Origin: Streptomyces chattanoogensis
GTDB lineage: Bacteria > Actinomycetota > Actinomycetes > Streptomycetales > Streptomycetaceae
Length of the DNA: 64,000 nucleotides
Direction of reading: 5' to 3'
Assembly: GCF_001294335.1 (NCBI RefSeq)
Contig: NZ_LGKG01000140.1
Location: forward strand, 41,015 to 105,014
Shown here piece after piece: positions 1 through 8,767 of this stretch; the stretch's first letter is position 1; every line of letters begins with the position of its first letter. Under the pieces are notes generated by a model. That model was not told where the DNA came from. It worked only from the letters and a program-made list of their open reading frames with translations, and made no database searches. Made by a program: the position numbers and the translations under genes.

Positions 1-1
1 C

Positions 2-478
2 TTCGCCGCCGTCTCCCTGCGGCCCGACCCCGGCCCGCTGCTCCCGGCGGCCCTCATGGCGCTGCTCGTGGCGCCGTTCACGCTGCTGACGGCGGCGCTG
101 GCAGCCGGCGGCACACGGCGGCTGGAGCGGACGCTGCGGACGTACCCCTGGCAGGAGCTGTACGGCGAGCCGGAGGCGACGGGGACGGCGCACGACCGCG
201 AGATCCTGGTCCTGAGGCCGGATCGGGGCGGCTCGGTCAGGCTGCGCGCGGTCCCGCTGCGCAGGCGCTTCGACGGCGCCGAACGCTTCTGGTTCGCCGG
301 CGATCCGAGGTACGGGGGCGCGGTGTCCGTTCCCGGAGGCGGGCGGCCCGTCCGGGTGGTCCGGGTGCAGCCGGCGCAGGCGGACCGGAAAAAGCAGCAG
401 GCCACGCCGGAGGCGGACGCCCTCGCCGAGGCGGCGGGCCTGACGAAGAACGGCCGACCGAAGACCTGGGCGTACTGA
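2..478 (+). CDS. C-terminal part of a membrane protein (partial)
   Basis: The frame is open from the left edge, so this is the end of a longer gene that begins outside the window. About 158 residues are visible. A hydrophobic stretch rich in Ala, Leu and Val near the left edge looks like the last membrane helix. The remainder is a soluble basic domain that ends in a Lys/Gln-rich linker and the sequence KTWAY. I do not recognise the family; an internal ATG at 56 exists but is unlikely to be the start because the frame stays open upstream with similar codon use. It runs toward truB and shares a hairpin terminator with it. Confidence 0.6.
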   Translation, partial: FAAVSLRPDPGPLLPAALMALLVAPFTLLTAALAAGGTRRLERTLRTYPWQELYGEPEATGTAHDREILVLRPDRGGSVRLRAVPLRRRFDGAERFWFAGDPRYGGAVSVPGGGRPVRVVRVQPAQADRKKQQATPEADALAEAAGLTKNGRPKTWAY

Positions 479-499
479 GCGACGTACGGGGACGAAACG

Positions 500-551
500 G
501 CCGGTGGCCGGCCCCGGAGCGCGCATCAGCGCACCGGAACCGGCCACCGGC
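500..551. terminator. Bidirectional hairpin between converging genes
   Basis: A perfect 12-bp stem (500-511 with 540-551) encloses a 28-nt loop. It lies between the stop of the left-edge gene and the stop of truB, which point at each other, so it probably terminates both. No long U tract is present on either side, which is common in high-GC actinomycetes. Confidence 0.6.
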
Positions 552-561
552 ACCCGCGGTC

Positions 562-1488
562 TCAGCCGAAGACCGCCAGGCTCTTCGCCTTCCCGCCCTG
601 GTTCTCCACCAGCGCCAGGAAGGTGCCGTCCGGTCCGAACGCCGCCACCGGACCGCCGGCCTCGAACCGCGGGATCGGGATCCGCGCGCCGTTCATCAGC
701 AGCCGCGCCTGCGGCTCGGCGACATCCCAGCGGGTGAACGCCGCGGCCGCCGCCTCCCCGATCGGCATGACCGGCAGCCCCGGGCCCTCGGTGTCGTCCA
801 CCGCGGCCTGCAGCTGCTCGAGCGTGCGCGCCCGGTCCAGCTTGTACGGGCCCACCCGGGTGCGGCGCAGGGCCGTCAGATGCCCGCCGACGCCGAGCCC
901 GGCGCCCAGGTCGCGGGCGAGCGCGCGGATGTACGTACCGGACGAGCACTCGACGGAGACCAGCAGATCGGTCACCGGGGTGCCGTCCTCCGCCTCCGTC
1001 TCGGTCACGGAATAGACCACGAACGAGGAGACGGTCACCGGCCGGGCCGGAATCTCCACGTCCTCCCCGTCGCGCACCCGCGAGTACGACCGCTTACCGT
1101 CGATCTTGATGGCGCTGACCTTCGACGGGACCTGCATGATCGCCCCGGACAGCTCCGCGACGCCCGCGTCGATGTCCTCCCGGGAGATGCCGTGCGCCGC
1201 CTTCGACGCGGTGATCTCGCCCTCGGCGTCGTCGGTGACCGTCGTCTGGCCGAGCCGGATGGTGCCGACGTACTCCTTCTCCGTCAGCGCCAGATGACCG
1301 AGCAGCTTGGTGGCCCGCTCGATGCCGAGGACGAGCACGCCCGTGGCCATCGGGTCGAGCGTGCCGGCATGCCCGACCCGGCGGGTGCGGGCCATACCGC
1401 GCATCTTCGCCACGACGTCGTGCGAAGTGAAACCGGCCGGCTTGTCGACGATGACGAGGCCGCCCGGCTTGTTGCTCTCACGCTTCAT
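562..1488 (-). CDS. truB: tRNA pseudouridine(55) synthase TruB
   Basis: TruB converts U55 in the T loop of tRNAs to pseudouridine. The 308-residue protein starts with the typical LVIVDKPAG segment and has the catalytic motif GHAGTLDPMATG near residues 39-50, with the nucleophile Asp45; the later RRTRVGPY segment is also typical of the family. The ATG at 1488 was chosen because it forms an ATGA overlap with the rbfA stop, implying translational coupling; the frame stays open further upstream but that part is read from rbfA in another frame. It is the last gene of the leftward rimP-nusA-infB operon. Confidence 0.96.
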   Translation of the reverse strand: MKRESNKPGGLVIVDKPAGFTSHDVVAKMRGMARTRRVGHAGTLDPMATGVLVLGIERATKLLGHLALTEKEYVGTIRLGQTTVTDDAEGEITASKAAHGISREDIDAGVAELSGAIMQVPSKVSAIKIDGKRSYSRVRDGEDVEIPARPVTVSSFVVYSVTETEAEDGTPVTDLLVSVECSSGTYIRALARDLGAGLGVGGHLTALRRTRVGPYKLDRARTLEQLQAAVDDTEGPGLPVMPIGEAAAAAFTRWDVAEPQARLLMNGARIPIPRFEAGGPVAAFGPDGTFLALVENQGGKAKSLAVFG

Positions 1489-1940
1489 TCTGCCGCTCGG
1501 CCCTCGTCGTCCTCGTCCTCGCCCGGCTTGCGGTACGGGTCGGCGTCGCCGGCGTACTGGGCGCCCGAGGACACCTCGCGGACCTTGGCGTCCGAGGCCC
1601 GCGCCTTGTCGAGCAGGTCGTCGATCGTGCGGGCCGTCTCCGGCAGGGCGTCCGGCACGAACGCCAGGGTCGGCGTGAACTTCGTGCCGGCCGCCGCGCC
1701 GACCGCGGAGCGCAGGATGCCCTTGGCGCTCTCCAGGCCCGCGGCCGCGCTGGCGCGGTCCTCGTCGTCTCCGTAGACCGTGTAGAAGACCGTCGCCTCC
1801 CGCAGGTCGCCGGTGACCCGGGTGTCCGTGATGGTCACGTGCGTACCGAGCCGCGGGTCCTTGATTCCGCGCTGCAGCTTCTGGGCGACCACCTCCCGGA
1901 TGAGGTCCGCCAGCTTCTTCGCCCGCGCATTGTCGGCCAC
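1485..1940 (-). CDS. rbfA: 30S ribosome-binding factor A
   Basis: RbfA is a KH-like small protein that binds 16S rRNA helix 1 during late 30S subunit maturation and cold adaptation. The 151-residue product begins with an ARAKKLADLIREVV helix and contains the family signature DPRLG followed by the VTITDTRVTGDL strand region, then a YTVYGDDED segment. The C-terminus is an acidic tail (GEDEDDEG) with no expected fold, as usual in Streptomyces. It lies between ylxP and truB and overlaps the truB start by four bases. Confidence 0.95.
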   Translation of the reverse strand: MADNARAKKLADLIREVVAQKLQRGIKDPRLGTHVTITDTRVTGDLREATVFYTVYGDDEDRASAAAGLESAKGILRSAVGAAAGTKFTPTLAFVPDALPETARTIDDLLDKARASDAKVREVSSGAQYAGDADPYRKPGEDEDDEGRAAE

Positions 1941-2004
1941 TGGTCCGTCTCCTTCTTGTCTTCCACAATTGTGCTTCCACCGGCGGCGGCGTGCCCGGTC
2001 GGGG

Positions 2005-2298
2005 TCAGTCGTCGTCGCCGTGCAGCCGCCGGCGTACCGACAGCAGCTCCACTTCGGGCCGCGCGGCGACCAGGCGCTCGCAGCGGTCCATGATTTCGGT
2101 GAGATGCCCGGCGTCCCCGGACACCACCGCCAGGCCGATCAGGGCCCTGCGGTGCAGATCCTGGTCCCCGACCTCCGCGACGCTCACCGCGAACTTGCGG
2201 TGCAGCTCGGCGACGATCGGGCGGACGACGGAGCGCTTCTCCTTCAGCGACCGGACGTCGCCGAGAAGCAGGTCAAAGGACAGCGTCCCTACGTACAT
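2005..2298 (-). CDS. DUF503 (YlxP-like) protein
   Basis: A 97-residue protein of the DUF503/YlxP family, which in Gram-positive bacteria sits between infB and rbfA. The N-terminal pattern YVGTLSFDLLL followed by SLKEKRSVVRPI is diagnostic. Its role is not firmly known; the operon position suggests ribosome assembly or RNA binding, which is inference from context. It starts about 140 bases downstream of infB, after a hairpin and a pair of direct repeats, so it may be partly uncoupled from infB. Confidence 0.9.
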   Translation of the reverse strand: MYVGTLSFDLLLGDVRSLKEKRSVVRPIVAELHRKFAVSVAEVGDQDLHRRALIGLAVVSGDAGHLTEIMDRCERLVAARPEVELLSVRRRLHGDDD

Positions 2299-2340
2299 GC
2301 AAGACAGGTCAAGCCACCTGTGGGGCCTTAGGCATACGGA

Positions 2341-2369
2341 TCATCCGAACCGTGGGTCATCCGAACCGT
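2341..2369. repeat. Pair of 13-bp direct repeats upstream of ylxP
   Basis: TCATCCGAACCGT occurs exactly at 2341-2353 and again at 2357-2369, a 16-bp period. It lies in the infB-ylxP gap, upstream of the ylxP start. It could be a protein binding site or a recent duplication. Confidence 0.5.
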
Positions 2370-2382
2370 ACACGCAACGGCC

Positions 2383-2419
2383 GGGGCCGATCGACGGATT
2401 TCCTCCGCCGACCGGCCCC
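2383..2419 (-). terminator. Hairpin just downstream of infB
   Basis: GGGGCCG at 2383-2389 pairs with CGGCCCC at 2413-2419, with further broken pairing inside (CG and CGG blocks). It begins 18 bases past the infB stop. It may act as a partial terminator or as a 3' stabiliser between infB and ylxP. Confidence 0.5.
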
Positions 2420-2436
2420 TGACGCTTGCTACGCGA

Positions 2437-5400
2437 TCAGCCGCGCGGCTTCTCCCGCATCTCGTACGTCGCGATGACGTCGTCGACCTTGATGTCGTTG
2501 TAGTTGCCGAGGTTGATACCGCCCTCGAAACCTTCGCGAATCTCGGTGACGTCGTCCTTGAAGCGACGCAGACCCTGGATGTTGAGGTCCTCCGCGACCA
2601 CCTTGCCGTCGCGGATGAGGCGCGCCTTGGTGTTCCGCTTGACCTCGCCGGAGCGGATGAGCACACCCGCGATGTTGCCCAGCTTGGACGACTTGAAGAC
2701 CTCGCGGATCTCCGCCGTACCGAGCTCGACCTCTTCGTACTCCGGCTTGAGCAGGCCCTTGAGCGCCGCCTCGATCTCCTCGATCGCCTGGTAGATGACC
2801 GAGTAGTAGCGGACGTCGACGCCCTCGCGCTCGGCCAGCTGCGTGGCGCGGCCTTCGGCGCGCACGTTGAAGCCGATCACGATCGCGTCGGAGCCGGTCG
2901 CCAGGTTGATGTCGGACTCGGTGACCGCACCCACGCCGCGGTGCAGCACGCGGATGTCGACCTCCTCGCCCACATCGAGCTGGAGCAGCGAGGACTCGAG
3001 AGCCTCCACCGAACCGGACGCATCGCCCTTGATGATGAGGTTGAGCTGCTGGATCTCGCCGGCCTTGAGCACCTTGTCCAGGTCCTCCATGGAGACCCGG
3101 CGGGTGCGCTTGGCGAAGGCGGCGTTCCGCTCGCGCGCGGCGCGCTTCTCGGCGATCTGACGGGCCGTACGGTCCTCGTCGACCACCAGGAAGTTGTCGC
3201 CGGCGCCCGGGACGTTGGTCAGACCCAGGACCAGGACGGGGGTCGAGGGACCCGCTTCCTCGACGTGGTTGCCCTTGTCGTCGAGCATCGCCCGGACCCG
3301 GCCGTACGCGTCGCCGACGACCATCGTCTCGCCGACGCGCAGCGTGCCGCGCTGGACCAGGACGGTCGCCACGGCGCCGCGGCCGCGGTCGAGGTGGGCC
3401 TCGATCGCGATGCCCTGCGCGTCCTGCTCCGCGTTGGCGCGCAGGTCGAGCGAGGCGTCCGCGGTGAGGACGACGGCCTCGAGCAGCTCCTCGATGTTGG
3501 TGCCCTGGCGGGCGGAGATGTCGACGAACATGGTGTCGCCGCCGTACTCCTCGGCCACCAGGCCGTACTCGGTCAGCTGACCGCGCACCTTGGTCGGGTC
3601 GGCACCCTCGACGTCGATCTTGTTGACCGCGACCACGATCGGCACGTCGGCCGCCTTGGCGTGGTTCAGAGCCTCGATCGTCTGCGGCATGACACCGTCG
3701 TTGGCCGCCACCACGAGGATCGCGATGTCGGTCGACTTGGCACCACGGGCACGCATGGCGGTGAACGCCTCGTGACCGGGGGTGTCGATGAAGGTGATCG
3801 CGCGGTCTTCGTCGTTGACCTGGGTCGTGACCTGGTACGCACCGATGTGCTGCGTGATGCCGCCGGCCTCGCCCGCGACCACGTTGGTCTTGCGGATCGC
3901 GTCCAGCAGTCGGGTCTTACCGTGGTCGACGTGACCCATGACGGTCACCACCGGCGGACGGGAGACGAGCATCTCCTCGCCGCCCTCGTTCTCGCCGAAC
4001 TCGATGTCGAAGGACTCGAGCAGCTCGCGGTCCTCCTCCTCCGGGCTGACGATCTCGACGACGTAGTTCATCTCGTCGGCGAGCAGCTGCAGCGTCTCGT
4101 CGGAGACCGACTGGGTCGCGGTGACCATCTCGCCGAGGTTCAGCATGACCTGGACCAGGGACGCCGGGTTGGCGTTGATCTTCTCCGCGAAGTCCGTCAG
4201 CGAGGCACCGCGCGACAGGCGAACCGTCGCACCGTTGCCGCGCGGCAGCATGATGCCGCCGACCGACGGGGCCTGCATGGCCTCGTACTCCTGACGCCTC
4301 TGGCGCTTCGACTTGCGGCCACGACGCGCCGGACCGCCGGGACGGCCGAACGCACCCTGCGTGCCACCACGGCCACCGGGGCCGCCGGGACGACCGGCGA
4401 AGCCGGGACGACCGCCGCCGAAGCCGCCGCCACCACCGGGACCGCCGCCACCGGGACGACCGGCGAAACCGCCGCCGCCACCCGGACGACCGCCGCCGCC
4501 ACCACCGGGACGACCGGCGAAACCGCCGCCACCACCGGGACGACCGGCACCACCGGGACGACCGGCACCGCCGGGACCGCGACCGCCGCCGCCACCGGGG
4601 CCCGGACGCGGGCCGGCAGCAGGACGCTGCGGCATCATGCCCGGGTTCGGACGGTTACCGCCGCCACCGGGACGCGGACCGGCGCCACCGCCGGGAGCCG
4701 CACCCTGCGGACGGGGCATGCCACCGGGGGTCGGACGTGCGCCGCCCTGGCCCTGGGGACGGGGACCACCCTGGCCGCCGCCCTGCGGACGCGGGCCGCC
4801 GGGACCGCCCTGGCCACCGGGACGCGGGGCGCCACCGGGACGGGGGGCCTGCGGACGGGCCATGCCCGTGGAGCCACCGGAGGTGAAGGGGTTGTTGCCC
4901 GGACGGGGGCCGGACGGACGGGCACCCGGACGGGGGCCCTGACGCTCGCCACCCGGACGCGGGGCGCCGCTGCGGCCCTGGCCGCCCTGGCCGGGGCCGG
5001 GACGGGAGCCGGGGCGCGGGGCGCCACCGGGACGGGGGGCCGACGGGCCGGGCGCGGGCGCGGCCGGCGGTGCCGTGAACTCGGGCTGCGCGGGGGCGGC
5101 CGGAGCGGGCTTGGGCGCCGGAGCCTTGGGGGCCGGCGTCGGACGCGGGCCCGGGGTGGGGCCGGCGGCGGGCGTGCTCTTGGGTGCTACAGGGGTCACC
5201 GGCGCCTCAGGGGCGGCCGGAGCCGGAGCCGCAGGGCCCGGCTTGGGGGCGCCCGGCTTCGGCGCAGCGGGACGCGCCGCCTGCGCCGGAGAGGGCGCCG
5301 ACGGCTTCGCGGGGGCCGACTTGCGCGGTGCCGCGGGCTTCCCGGCGGCGCGGCCGCTGCCGCTGCCTGCCTGGAATGCGTCGGTCAGCTTGCGAACAAC

Positions 5401-5523
5401 CGGCGCCTCGATCGTCGAGGACGCCGAACGGACGAATTCACCAAGTTCTTGGAGCTTGGCCATGACGACCTTGCTCTCAACACCGAACTCCTTGGCGAGT
5501 TCGTATACCCGGACCTTAGCCAC
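2437..5523 (-). CDS. infB: Translation initiation factor IF-2
   Basis: IF-2 is the GTPase that brings fMet-tRNA to the 30S subunit and promotes 70S joining. At 1028 residues it is long, as in other Streptomyces. It has an N-terminal IF2_N fold (residues 1-50, starting [15 protein letters not shown]), then a Pro/Gly/Arg/Ala-rich linker to about residue 400 with repeated FAGRPGG units. The GTPase core follows: G1 GHVDHGKT near residue 530, G3 DTPGHE near 578 and G4 NKID near 633. Domains II to IV complete the C-terminus, ending [12 protein letters not shown]. The repeats in the linker are also repeats at DNA level and are likely to vary between strains. Confidence 0.97.
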   Translation of the reverse strand: MAKVRVYELAKEFGVESKVVMAKLQELGEFVRSASSTIEAPVVRKLTDAFQAGSGSGRAAGKPAAPRKSAPAKPSAPSPAQAARPAAPKPGAPKPGPAAPAPAAPEAPVTPVAPKSTPAAGPTPGPRPTPAPKAPAPKPAPAAPAQPEFTAPPAAPAPGPSAPRPGGAPRPGSRPGPGQGGQGRSGAPRPGGERQGPRPGARPSGPRPGNNPFTSGGSTGMARPQAPRPGGAPRPGGQGGPGGPRPQGGGQGGPRPQGQGGARPTPGGMPRPQGAAPGGGAGPRPGGGGNRPNPGMMPQRPAAGPRPGPGGGGGRGPGGAGRPGGAGRPGGGGGFAGRPGGGGGGRPGGGGGFAGRPGGGGPGGGGGFGGGRPGFAGRPGGPGGRGGTQGAFGRPGGPARRGRKSKRQRRQEYEAMQAPSVGGIMLPRGNGATVRLSRGASLTDFAEKINANPASLVQVMLNLGEMVTATQSVSDETLQLLADEMNYVVEIVSPEEEDRELLESFDIEFGENEGGEEMLVSRPPVVTVMGHVDHGKTRLLDAIRKTNVVAGEAGGITQHIGAYQVTTQVNDEDRAITFIDTPGHEAFTAMRARGAKSTDIAILVVAANDGVMPQTIEALNHAKAADVPIVVAVNKIDVEGADPTKVRGQLTEYGLVAEEYGGDTMFVDISARQGTNIEELLEAVVLTADASLDLRANAEQDAQGIAIEAHLDRGRGAVATVLVQRGTLRVGETMVVGDAYGRVRAMLDDKGNHVEEAGPSTPVLVLGLTNVPGAGDNFLVVDEDRTARQIAEKRAARERNAAFAKRTRRVSMEDLDKVLKAGEIQQLNLIIKGDASGSVEALESSLLQLDVGEEVDIRVLHRGVGAVTESDINLATGSDAIVIGFNVRAEGRATQLAEREGVDVRYYSVIYQAIEEIEAALKGLLKPEYEEVELGTAEIREVFKSSKLGNIAGVLIRSGEVKRNTKARLIRDGKVVAEDLNIQGLRRFKDDVTEIREGFEGGINLGNYNDIKVDDVIATYEMREKPRG

Positions 5524-5575
5524 TTCGCTCCTTCTAGGTCCGGGTTGTCCACCGGACCGTCGCTACTTCATGGGC

Positions 5576-5608
5576 GTACTCATCGCGTACTCATCGAGTG
5601 CTCATCGC
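5576..5608. repeat. Three 11-bp tandem repeats upstream of infB
   Basis: GTACTCATCGC, GTACTCATCGA and GTGCTCATCGC follow one another without spacing at 5576-5608, about 50-85 bases upstream of the infB start. Read on the coding strand they carry GATGAG units. Purpose unknown; they would lie in the infB leader RNA. Confidence 0.6.
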
Positions 5609-5644
5609 AATCTCGACCTACTTCCGACTCGCGAGGTACCTGAC

Positions 5645-5662
5645 CGCACGGTTTTCCGTGCG
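5645..5662. other. Small perfect hairpin in the ylxR-infB gap
   Basis: CGCACGG, loop TTTT, CCGTGCG: a 7-bp perfect stem with a four-base loop, about 120 bases upstream of infB and 57 bases past the ylxR stop. It may be an RNA processing or pausing element. Confidence 0.45.
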
Positions 5663-5718
5663 CTGTGCGTTCTTGCCTGTGCTTTTACTGCTGTGCGCTC
5701 TTGCCGAGAGCGGGCTGC

Positions 5719-5997
5719 TCACGACGCACCCCGCTCGATGACCCGACGCAATACCGTCGTGTCGAACGGCCCCGGTCCCCGAAAAGCCCGGGAAAACGCC
5801 CGGCGGCGGACCGCCAGATCGAGACAGACCAGTGTGGGGTGCACATATGCACCCCGGCCGGGCAGCGTACCGCGCTGATCGGGGGCGCACTCACCCTCGA
5901 TCGCCACGATGCGCAGCAAATCGCCCTTGGCCGCTCGCTCCCGGCAACCCAGACACGTGCGCTCAGGGCATGCGCAGGCATGCGTCCGGCCAGACAC
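5719..5997 (-). CDS. ylxR: YlxR (DUF448) family RNA-binding protein
   Basis: A 92-residue protein with the two hallmarks of the YlxR/DUF448 family: RTCLGCRE near the N-terminus and GRGAYVHP in the middle. In Firmicutes this protein is nucleoid- or RNase P-associated and affects gene expression; the actinomycete role is not settled. The start is a GTG at 5997 with only a weak ribosome-binding site, so a different start within a few codons is possible. It sits between nusA and infB as in most Gram-positives, but here a strong terminator-like hairpin separates it from nusA. Confidence 0.9.
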   Translation of the reverse strand: MSGRTHACACPERTCLGCRERAAKGDLLRIVAIEGECAPDQRGTLPGRGAYVHPTLVCLDLAVRRRAFSRAFRGPGPFDTTVLRRVIERGAS

Positions 5998-6059
5998 TGC
6001 TTAAGTCTACCTCCCCGTACCGACCTCACCCCGATGGGGTAAAGACCGAACGTCTGATC

Positions 6060-6118
6060 AAAAATTCCCGCCGTCCGCCGCGACACCCCCAGGAGGGAGC
6101 CGCGGCGTCAGCGGACGG
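6060..6118 (-). terminator. Intrinsic terminator between nusA and ylxR
   Basis: On the minus strand CCGTCCGC (6118-6111) pairs with GCGGACGG (6078-6071), with additional inner CGCG pairing. It is followed by CGGGAA and a run of five U (6064-6060). It starts nine bases after the nusA stop. A real U tract is rare in this genome, so this looks like a working terminator or attenuator inside the operon. Confidence 0.7.
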
Positions 6119-6126
6119 TTACCGCT

Positions 6127-7119
6127 TCACCCCTGCGGAGCGTGCTGCTCCGTGTCGGGCCGGATGTCGATCCGCCACCCGGTCAGCCGGGCGGCGAGCC
6201 GGGCATTCTGCCCTTCCTTGCCGATGGCCAGTGACAGCTGGTAGTCGGGCACGGTGACCCGCGCCGACCGCGCCGCCAGGTCCACGACCTCGACCTTGCT
6301 CACCCGCGCCGGCGACAGCGCATTGGCGACCAGGTCGGCCGGATCGTCCGACCAGTCCACGATGTCGATCTTCTCGCCGTGCAGCTCCGCCATGACGGCC
6401 CGCACCCGCCCGCCCATCGGCCCGATGCACGCGCCCTTGGCGTTGAGCCCGGACCGTGTCGACCGCACCGCGATCTTCGTCCGGTGCCCGGCCTCCCGCG
6501 CGATGGCGGCGATCTCCACCGACCCGTCCGCGATCTCCGGGACCTCCATCGCGAACAGCTTCTTCACCAGGTTCGGATGGGTCCGCGACAGCGTCACCGA
6601 CGGCCCCCGCACACCCTTCACCACCCGCACGACATACGACCGCAGCCGCGTGCCGTGCGCGTAGTCCTCGCCGGGAACCTGCTCCTGCACCGGCAGAATG
6701 GCCTCGAGCCGGCCGATGTCCACCAGTACGTTCTTCGGGTCCTTGCCCTGCTGCACCACGCCCATGACGACATCACCCTCGCGTCCGGCGTACTCGCCGA
6801 AGGTGATCTCCTCCTCGGCGTCCCGCAGCCGCTGCAGGATGACCTGCTTGGCGGTGGTCGCCGCGATCCGTCCGAAGCCCGAGGGGGTGTCGTCGAACTC
6901 GCGCGGCTCGGCACCCTCCTCCAGGTCCTCCGGGTCCTCCTTCGCCCACACCGTCACATGTCCGGTGCTGCGGTCCAGCTCCACCCGGGCGCGCCGGCGG
7001 CTGCCCTCGGTGCGGTGGTATGCGATGAGGAGGGCCGACTCGATCGCCTCGACCAGCAGGTCGAACGAGATCTCCTTCTCCCGCACCAGACCCCGCAGGG
7101 CACTCATGTCGATGTCCAC
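6127..7119 (-). CDS. nusA: Transcription termination/antitermination factor NusA
   Basis: NusA binds RNA polymerase and nascent RNA and controls pausing, termination and antitermination. The 330-residue protein has the N-terminal polymerase-binding domain (about 1-105), an S1 domain ([11 protein letters not shown] to the VLVDIG region), and two KH domains ending in [21 protein letters not shown]. It lacks the C-terminal acidic repeats of E. coli NusA, as is normal in actinomycetes. The GTG start at 7119 lies two bases after the rimP stop, indicating coupling. Confidence 0.96.
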   Translation of the reverse strand: MDIDMSALRGLVREKEISFDLLVEAIESALLIAYHRTEGSRRRARVELDRSTGHVTVWAKEDPEDLEEGAEPREFDDTPSGFGRIAATTAKQVILQRLRDAEEEITFGEYAGREGDVVMGVVQQGKDPKNVLVDIGRLEAILPVQEQVPGEDYAHGTRLRSYVVRVVKGVRGPSVTLSRTHPNLVKKLFAMEVPEIADGSVEIAAIAREAGHRTKIAVRSTRSGLNAKGACIGPMGGRVRAVMAELHGEKIDIVDWSDDPADLVANALSPARVSKVEVVDLAARSARVTVPDYQLSLAIGKEGQNARLAARLTGWRIDIRPDTEQHAPQG

Positions 7120-7121
7120 GG

Positions 7122-7619
7122 CTACGCCTCCTCCTTCTTCTCGTCCTTACGGCTGAACTCCAGCTCGACCCGGGCCTTGGCGATCTCGTCGAACGCAACC
7201 CGCCGCTCGGTCGGCTTGCGCCCCTTGACCCCCGGCACCTCGAGATCGAGCCCGGTCTCGTCCACGGCCATGATCCGTGCGATCAGCTCCCCGCCCTCGT
7301 GCAGCTGGGCCTTGATCAGCCGCCCGGTGGCGCGGCGGTAGTGCCGCAGCTCGGTCAGCGGCCGGTCGGCGCCGGGAGAGGTCACCTCGAGGGTGTACGG
7401 GGCGCCGCCCATCGCATCCGACTCGTCCAGTGCCTGGGAGACATCGCGGCTGAGCGCCGCGCAGTCGTCCAACTGGACGCCGTCATCGGAATCGACCACG
7501 ATCCTCAGCACCCGCCGCCTGCCTGCTGGGGTCACCTCGATCTCTTCCAGATCCAGGTCTCGCGCGGCGACGAGCGGTTCAAGCAGTCCGCGCAGCCTCT
7601 CGCTCTGGGTGGTGCTCAT
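7122..7619 (-). CDS. rimP: Ribosome maturation factor RimP
   Basis: RimP is needed for assembly of the 30S head. The 165-residue protein contains the family segments [22 protein letters not shown] and [14 protein letters not shown], the second being the strongest signature. It is the first gene of the leftward operon and overlaps nothing upstream; the divergent lipoprotein gene starts about 150 bases away, so the operon promoter probably lies in 7620-7770. The C-terminus is basic and Lys-rich (RKDEKKEEA). Confidence 0.95.
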   Translation of the reverse strand: MSTTQSERLRGLLEPLVAARDLDLEEIEVTPAGRRRVLRIVVDSDDGVQLDDCAALSRDVSQALDESDAMGGAPYTLEVTSPGADRPLTELRHYRRATGRLIKAQLHEGGELIARIMAVDETGLDLEVPGVKGRKPTERRVAFDEIAKARVELEFSRKDEKKEEA

Positions 7620-7770
7620 CCGGGTGACTCCTCGGCCGCGTGTGCTGTTGTGGGTAGGTCGCGTGTCGGGTCAAAGCCTATCGGTTCCGGCGGGGTACTG
7701 ACGATTCGGTGGGCGGTGACGGATACTCTCGCCTGCGGTGATCACTACGGAAGACCCCGGGAAGTGGAAC

Positions 7771-8235
7771 GTGGCGCTCACGCGCAGAAGGACCTTGCTG
7801 GCCGGCGCCGCCCTCGGGGGCGCGGCCCTGCTCACCGGCTGTTCCGAGGACCCCGCCCCCGAACGGGACGGACACTCCTCGGCCGCCGCCCGCCTGCGCC
7901 GCGGCGCCGCCCGCGACAGCACGGCGCTGCTGGCCCGGTACGACGCAACCCTGGCCGCCCACCCGACCCTGGAGCCCGCCCTGCGCCCTTTGCGCACCGA
8001 AGTGGCCCGCCACGCCGAAGCGTTCGGCGTGTCGCACCCCTCCTCCGCCGGGCACCCCCGCCCCCAGGTTCCCAAGGACGAGCGGACGGCCCGCGCCCAG
8101 CTGGCCGACTCCGAACGCAAACTGGCCGACAAGCGCACCACGGCCCTGACCACCGCCCCACCGGAGCTGGCCCGCCTGCTCGCCTCGGTGGCCGCAGCGG
8201 GCGCGGCGCACGCGTATCTGCTGACGAAGGCATGA
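7771..8235 (+). CDS. Predicted Tat-exported lipoprotein
   Basis: About 154 residues from the GTG at 7771. The N-terminus has a twin-arginine stretch (TRRRTLLAG), an Ala/Gly/Leu hydrophobic core and a lipobox LLTGC with the lipidated Cys at residue 24, so it is likely exported folded and anchored outside. The mature part is helical and Ala/Leu/Arg-rich. The GTG at 7738 is in frame, but it would put 11 extra residues before the signal and has no good ribosome-binding site; GGGAAG precedes 7771. It is followed 25 bases later by a ferritin-like protein gene, and both may act together. Function unknown. Confidence 0.8.
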   Translation: MALTRRRTLLAGAALGGAALLTGCSEDPAPERDGHSSAAARLRRGAARDSTALLARYDATLAAHPTLEPALRPLRTEVARHAEAFGVSHPSSAGHPRPQVPKDERTARAQLADSERKLADKRTTALTTAPPELARLLASVAAAGAAHAYLLTKA

Positions 8236-8260
8236 GCAACCACGAGAGGGCGTGCGCCCG

Positions 8261-8731
8261 ATGAAGGACGAGGAACTGCCGGCGGCCGAGGCGGCCCTGG
8301 CCGCCGAATACGCCGCCGTGTACGGCTACGGCGTGGTCGGCGCCCGGATCTCCCCTGACCGGCGCAAGGACGCCCAGGCCGCGTACGACGCCCACCGCGC
8401 ACGCCGCGATGCCCTGCACCGCACCGTACGGGACCTGGGCGGCCGCCCGCCGGCCGCAGCAGCCGCCTACGAGCTGCCCTTCCCGGTCCCGGACGCGGCG
8501 GCCGCCGCCCGCCTGGCGGCGGAACTGGAGGACCGCCTGGCGGCCGTCTACGCCGATCTCGTACGGGTCTCGGAGAAGTCCCGCCGCCTGGACGCGGCGG
8601 CCGCACTGCGCGAGGCGGCGGTACGGGCGGTGAGCTGGCGCGGCAGCGGCGTAGCCTTCCCTGGGCTCGCGGAACGGACCACGGCCGACCCGCCGCCGAA
8701 TTCCCCCGGCGCACCCTCCAACGCGCTCTGA
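8261..8731 (+). CDS. DUF4439 ferritin-like protein
   Basis: A 156-residue helical protein rich in Ala and Glu that matches the DUF4439 ferritin-like fold: paired long helices with conserved Glu and Tyr residues (AALAAEYAAVYGYGVVGA at the N-terminus). No signal peptide or membrane helix is seen. The ATG at 8261 was preferred over the GTG at 8252 because GAGAGGG lies ten bases upstream of the ATG. It follows the lipoprotein gene closely and precedes the kinase-fold gene by 36 bases. Whether it binds metal is unknown. Confidence 0.8.
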   Translation: MKDEELPAAEAALAAEYAAVYGYGVVGARISPDRRKDAQAAYDAHRARRDALHRTVRDLGGRPPAAAAAYELPFPVPDAAAAARLAAELEDRLAAVYADLVRVSEKSRRLDAAAALREAAVRAVSWRGSGVAFPGLAERTTADPPPNSPGAPSNAL

Positions 8732-8767
8732 ACGGCCGCACCACCCCAGGAAAAGGACAGCTCAGGC

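Noticed and set aside
2941..5643. A 900-codon open frame on the plus strand
   Set aside because: It is the mirror of infB; the composition (Gly/Thr/Ala/Arg runs) reflects the infB repeats read backward, and infB has full family motifs.
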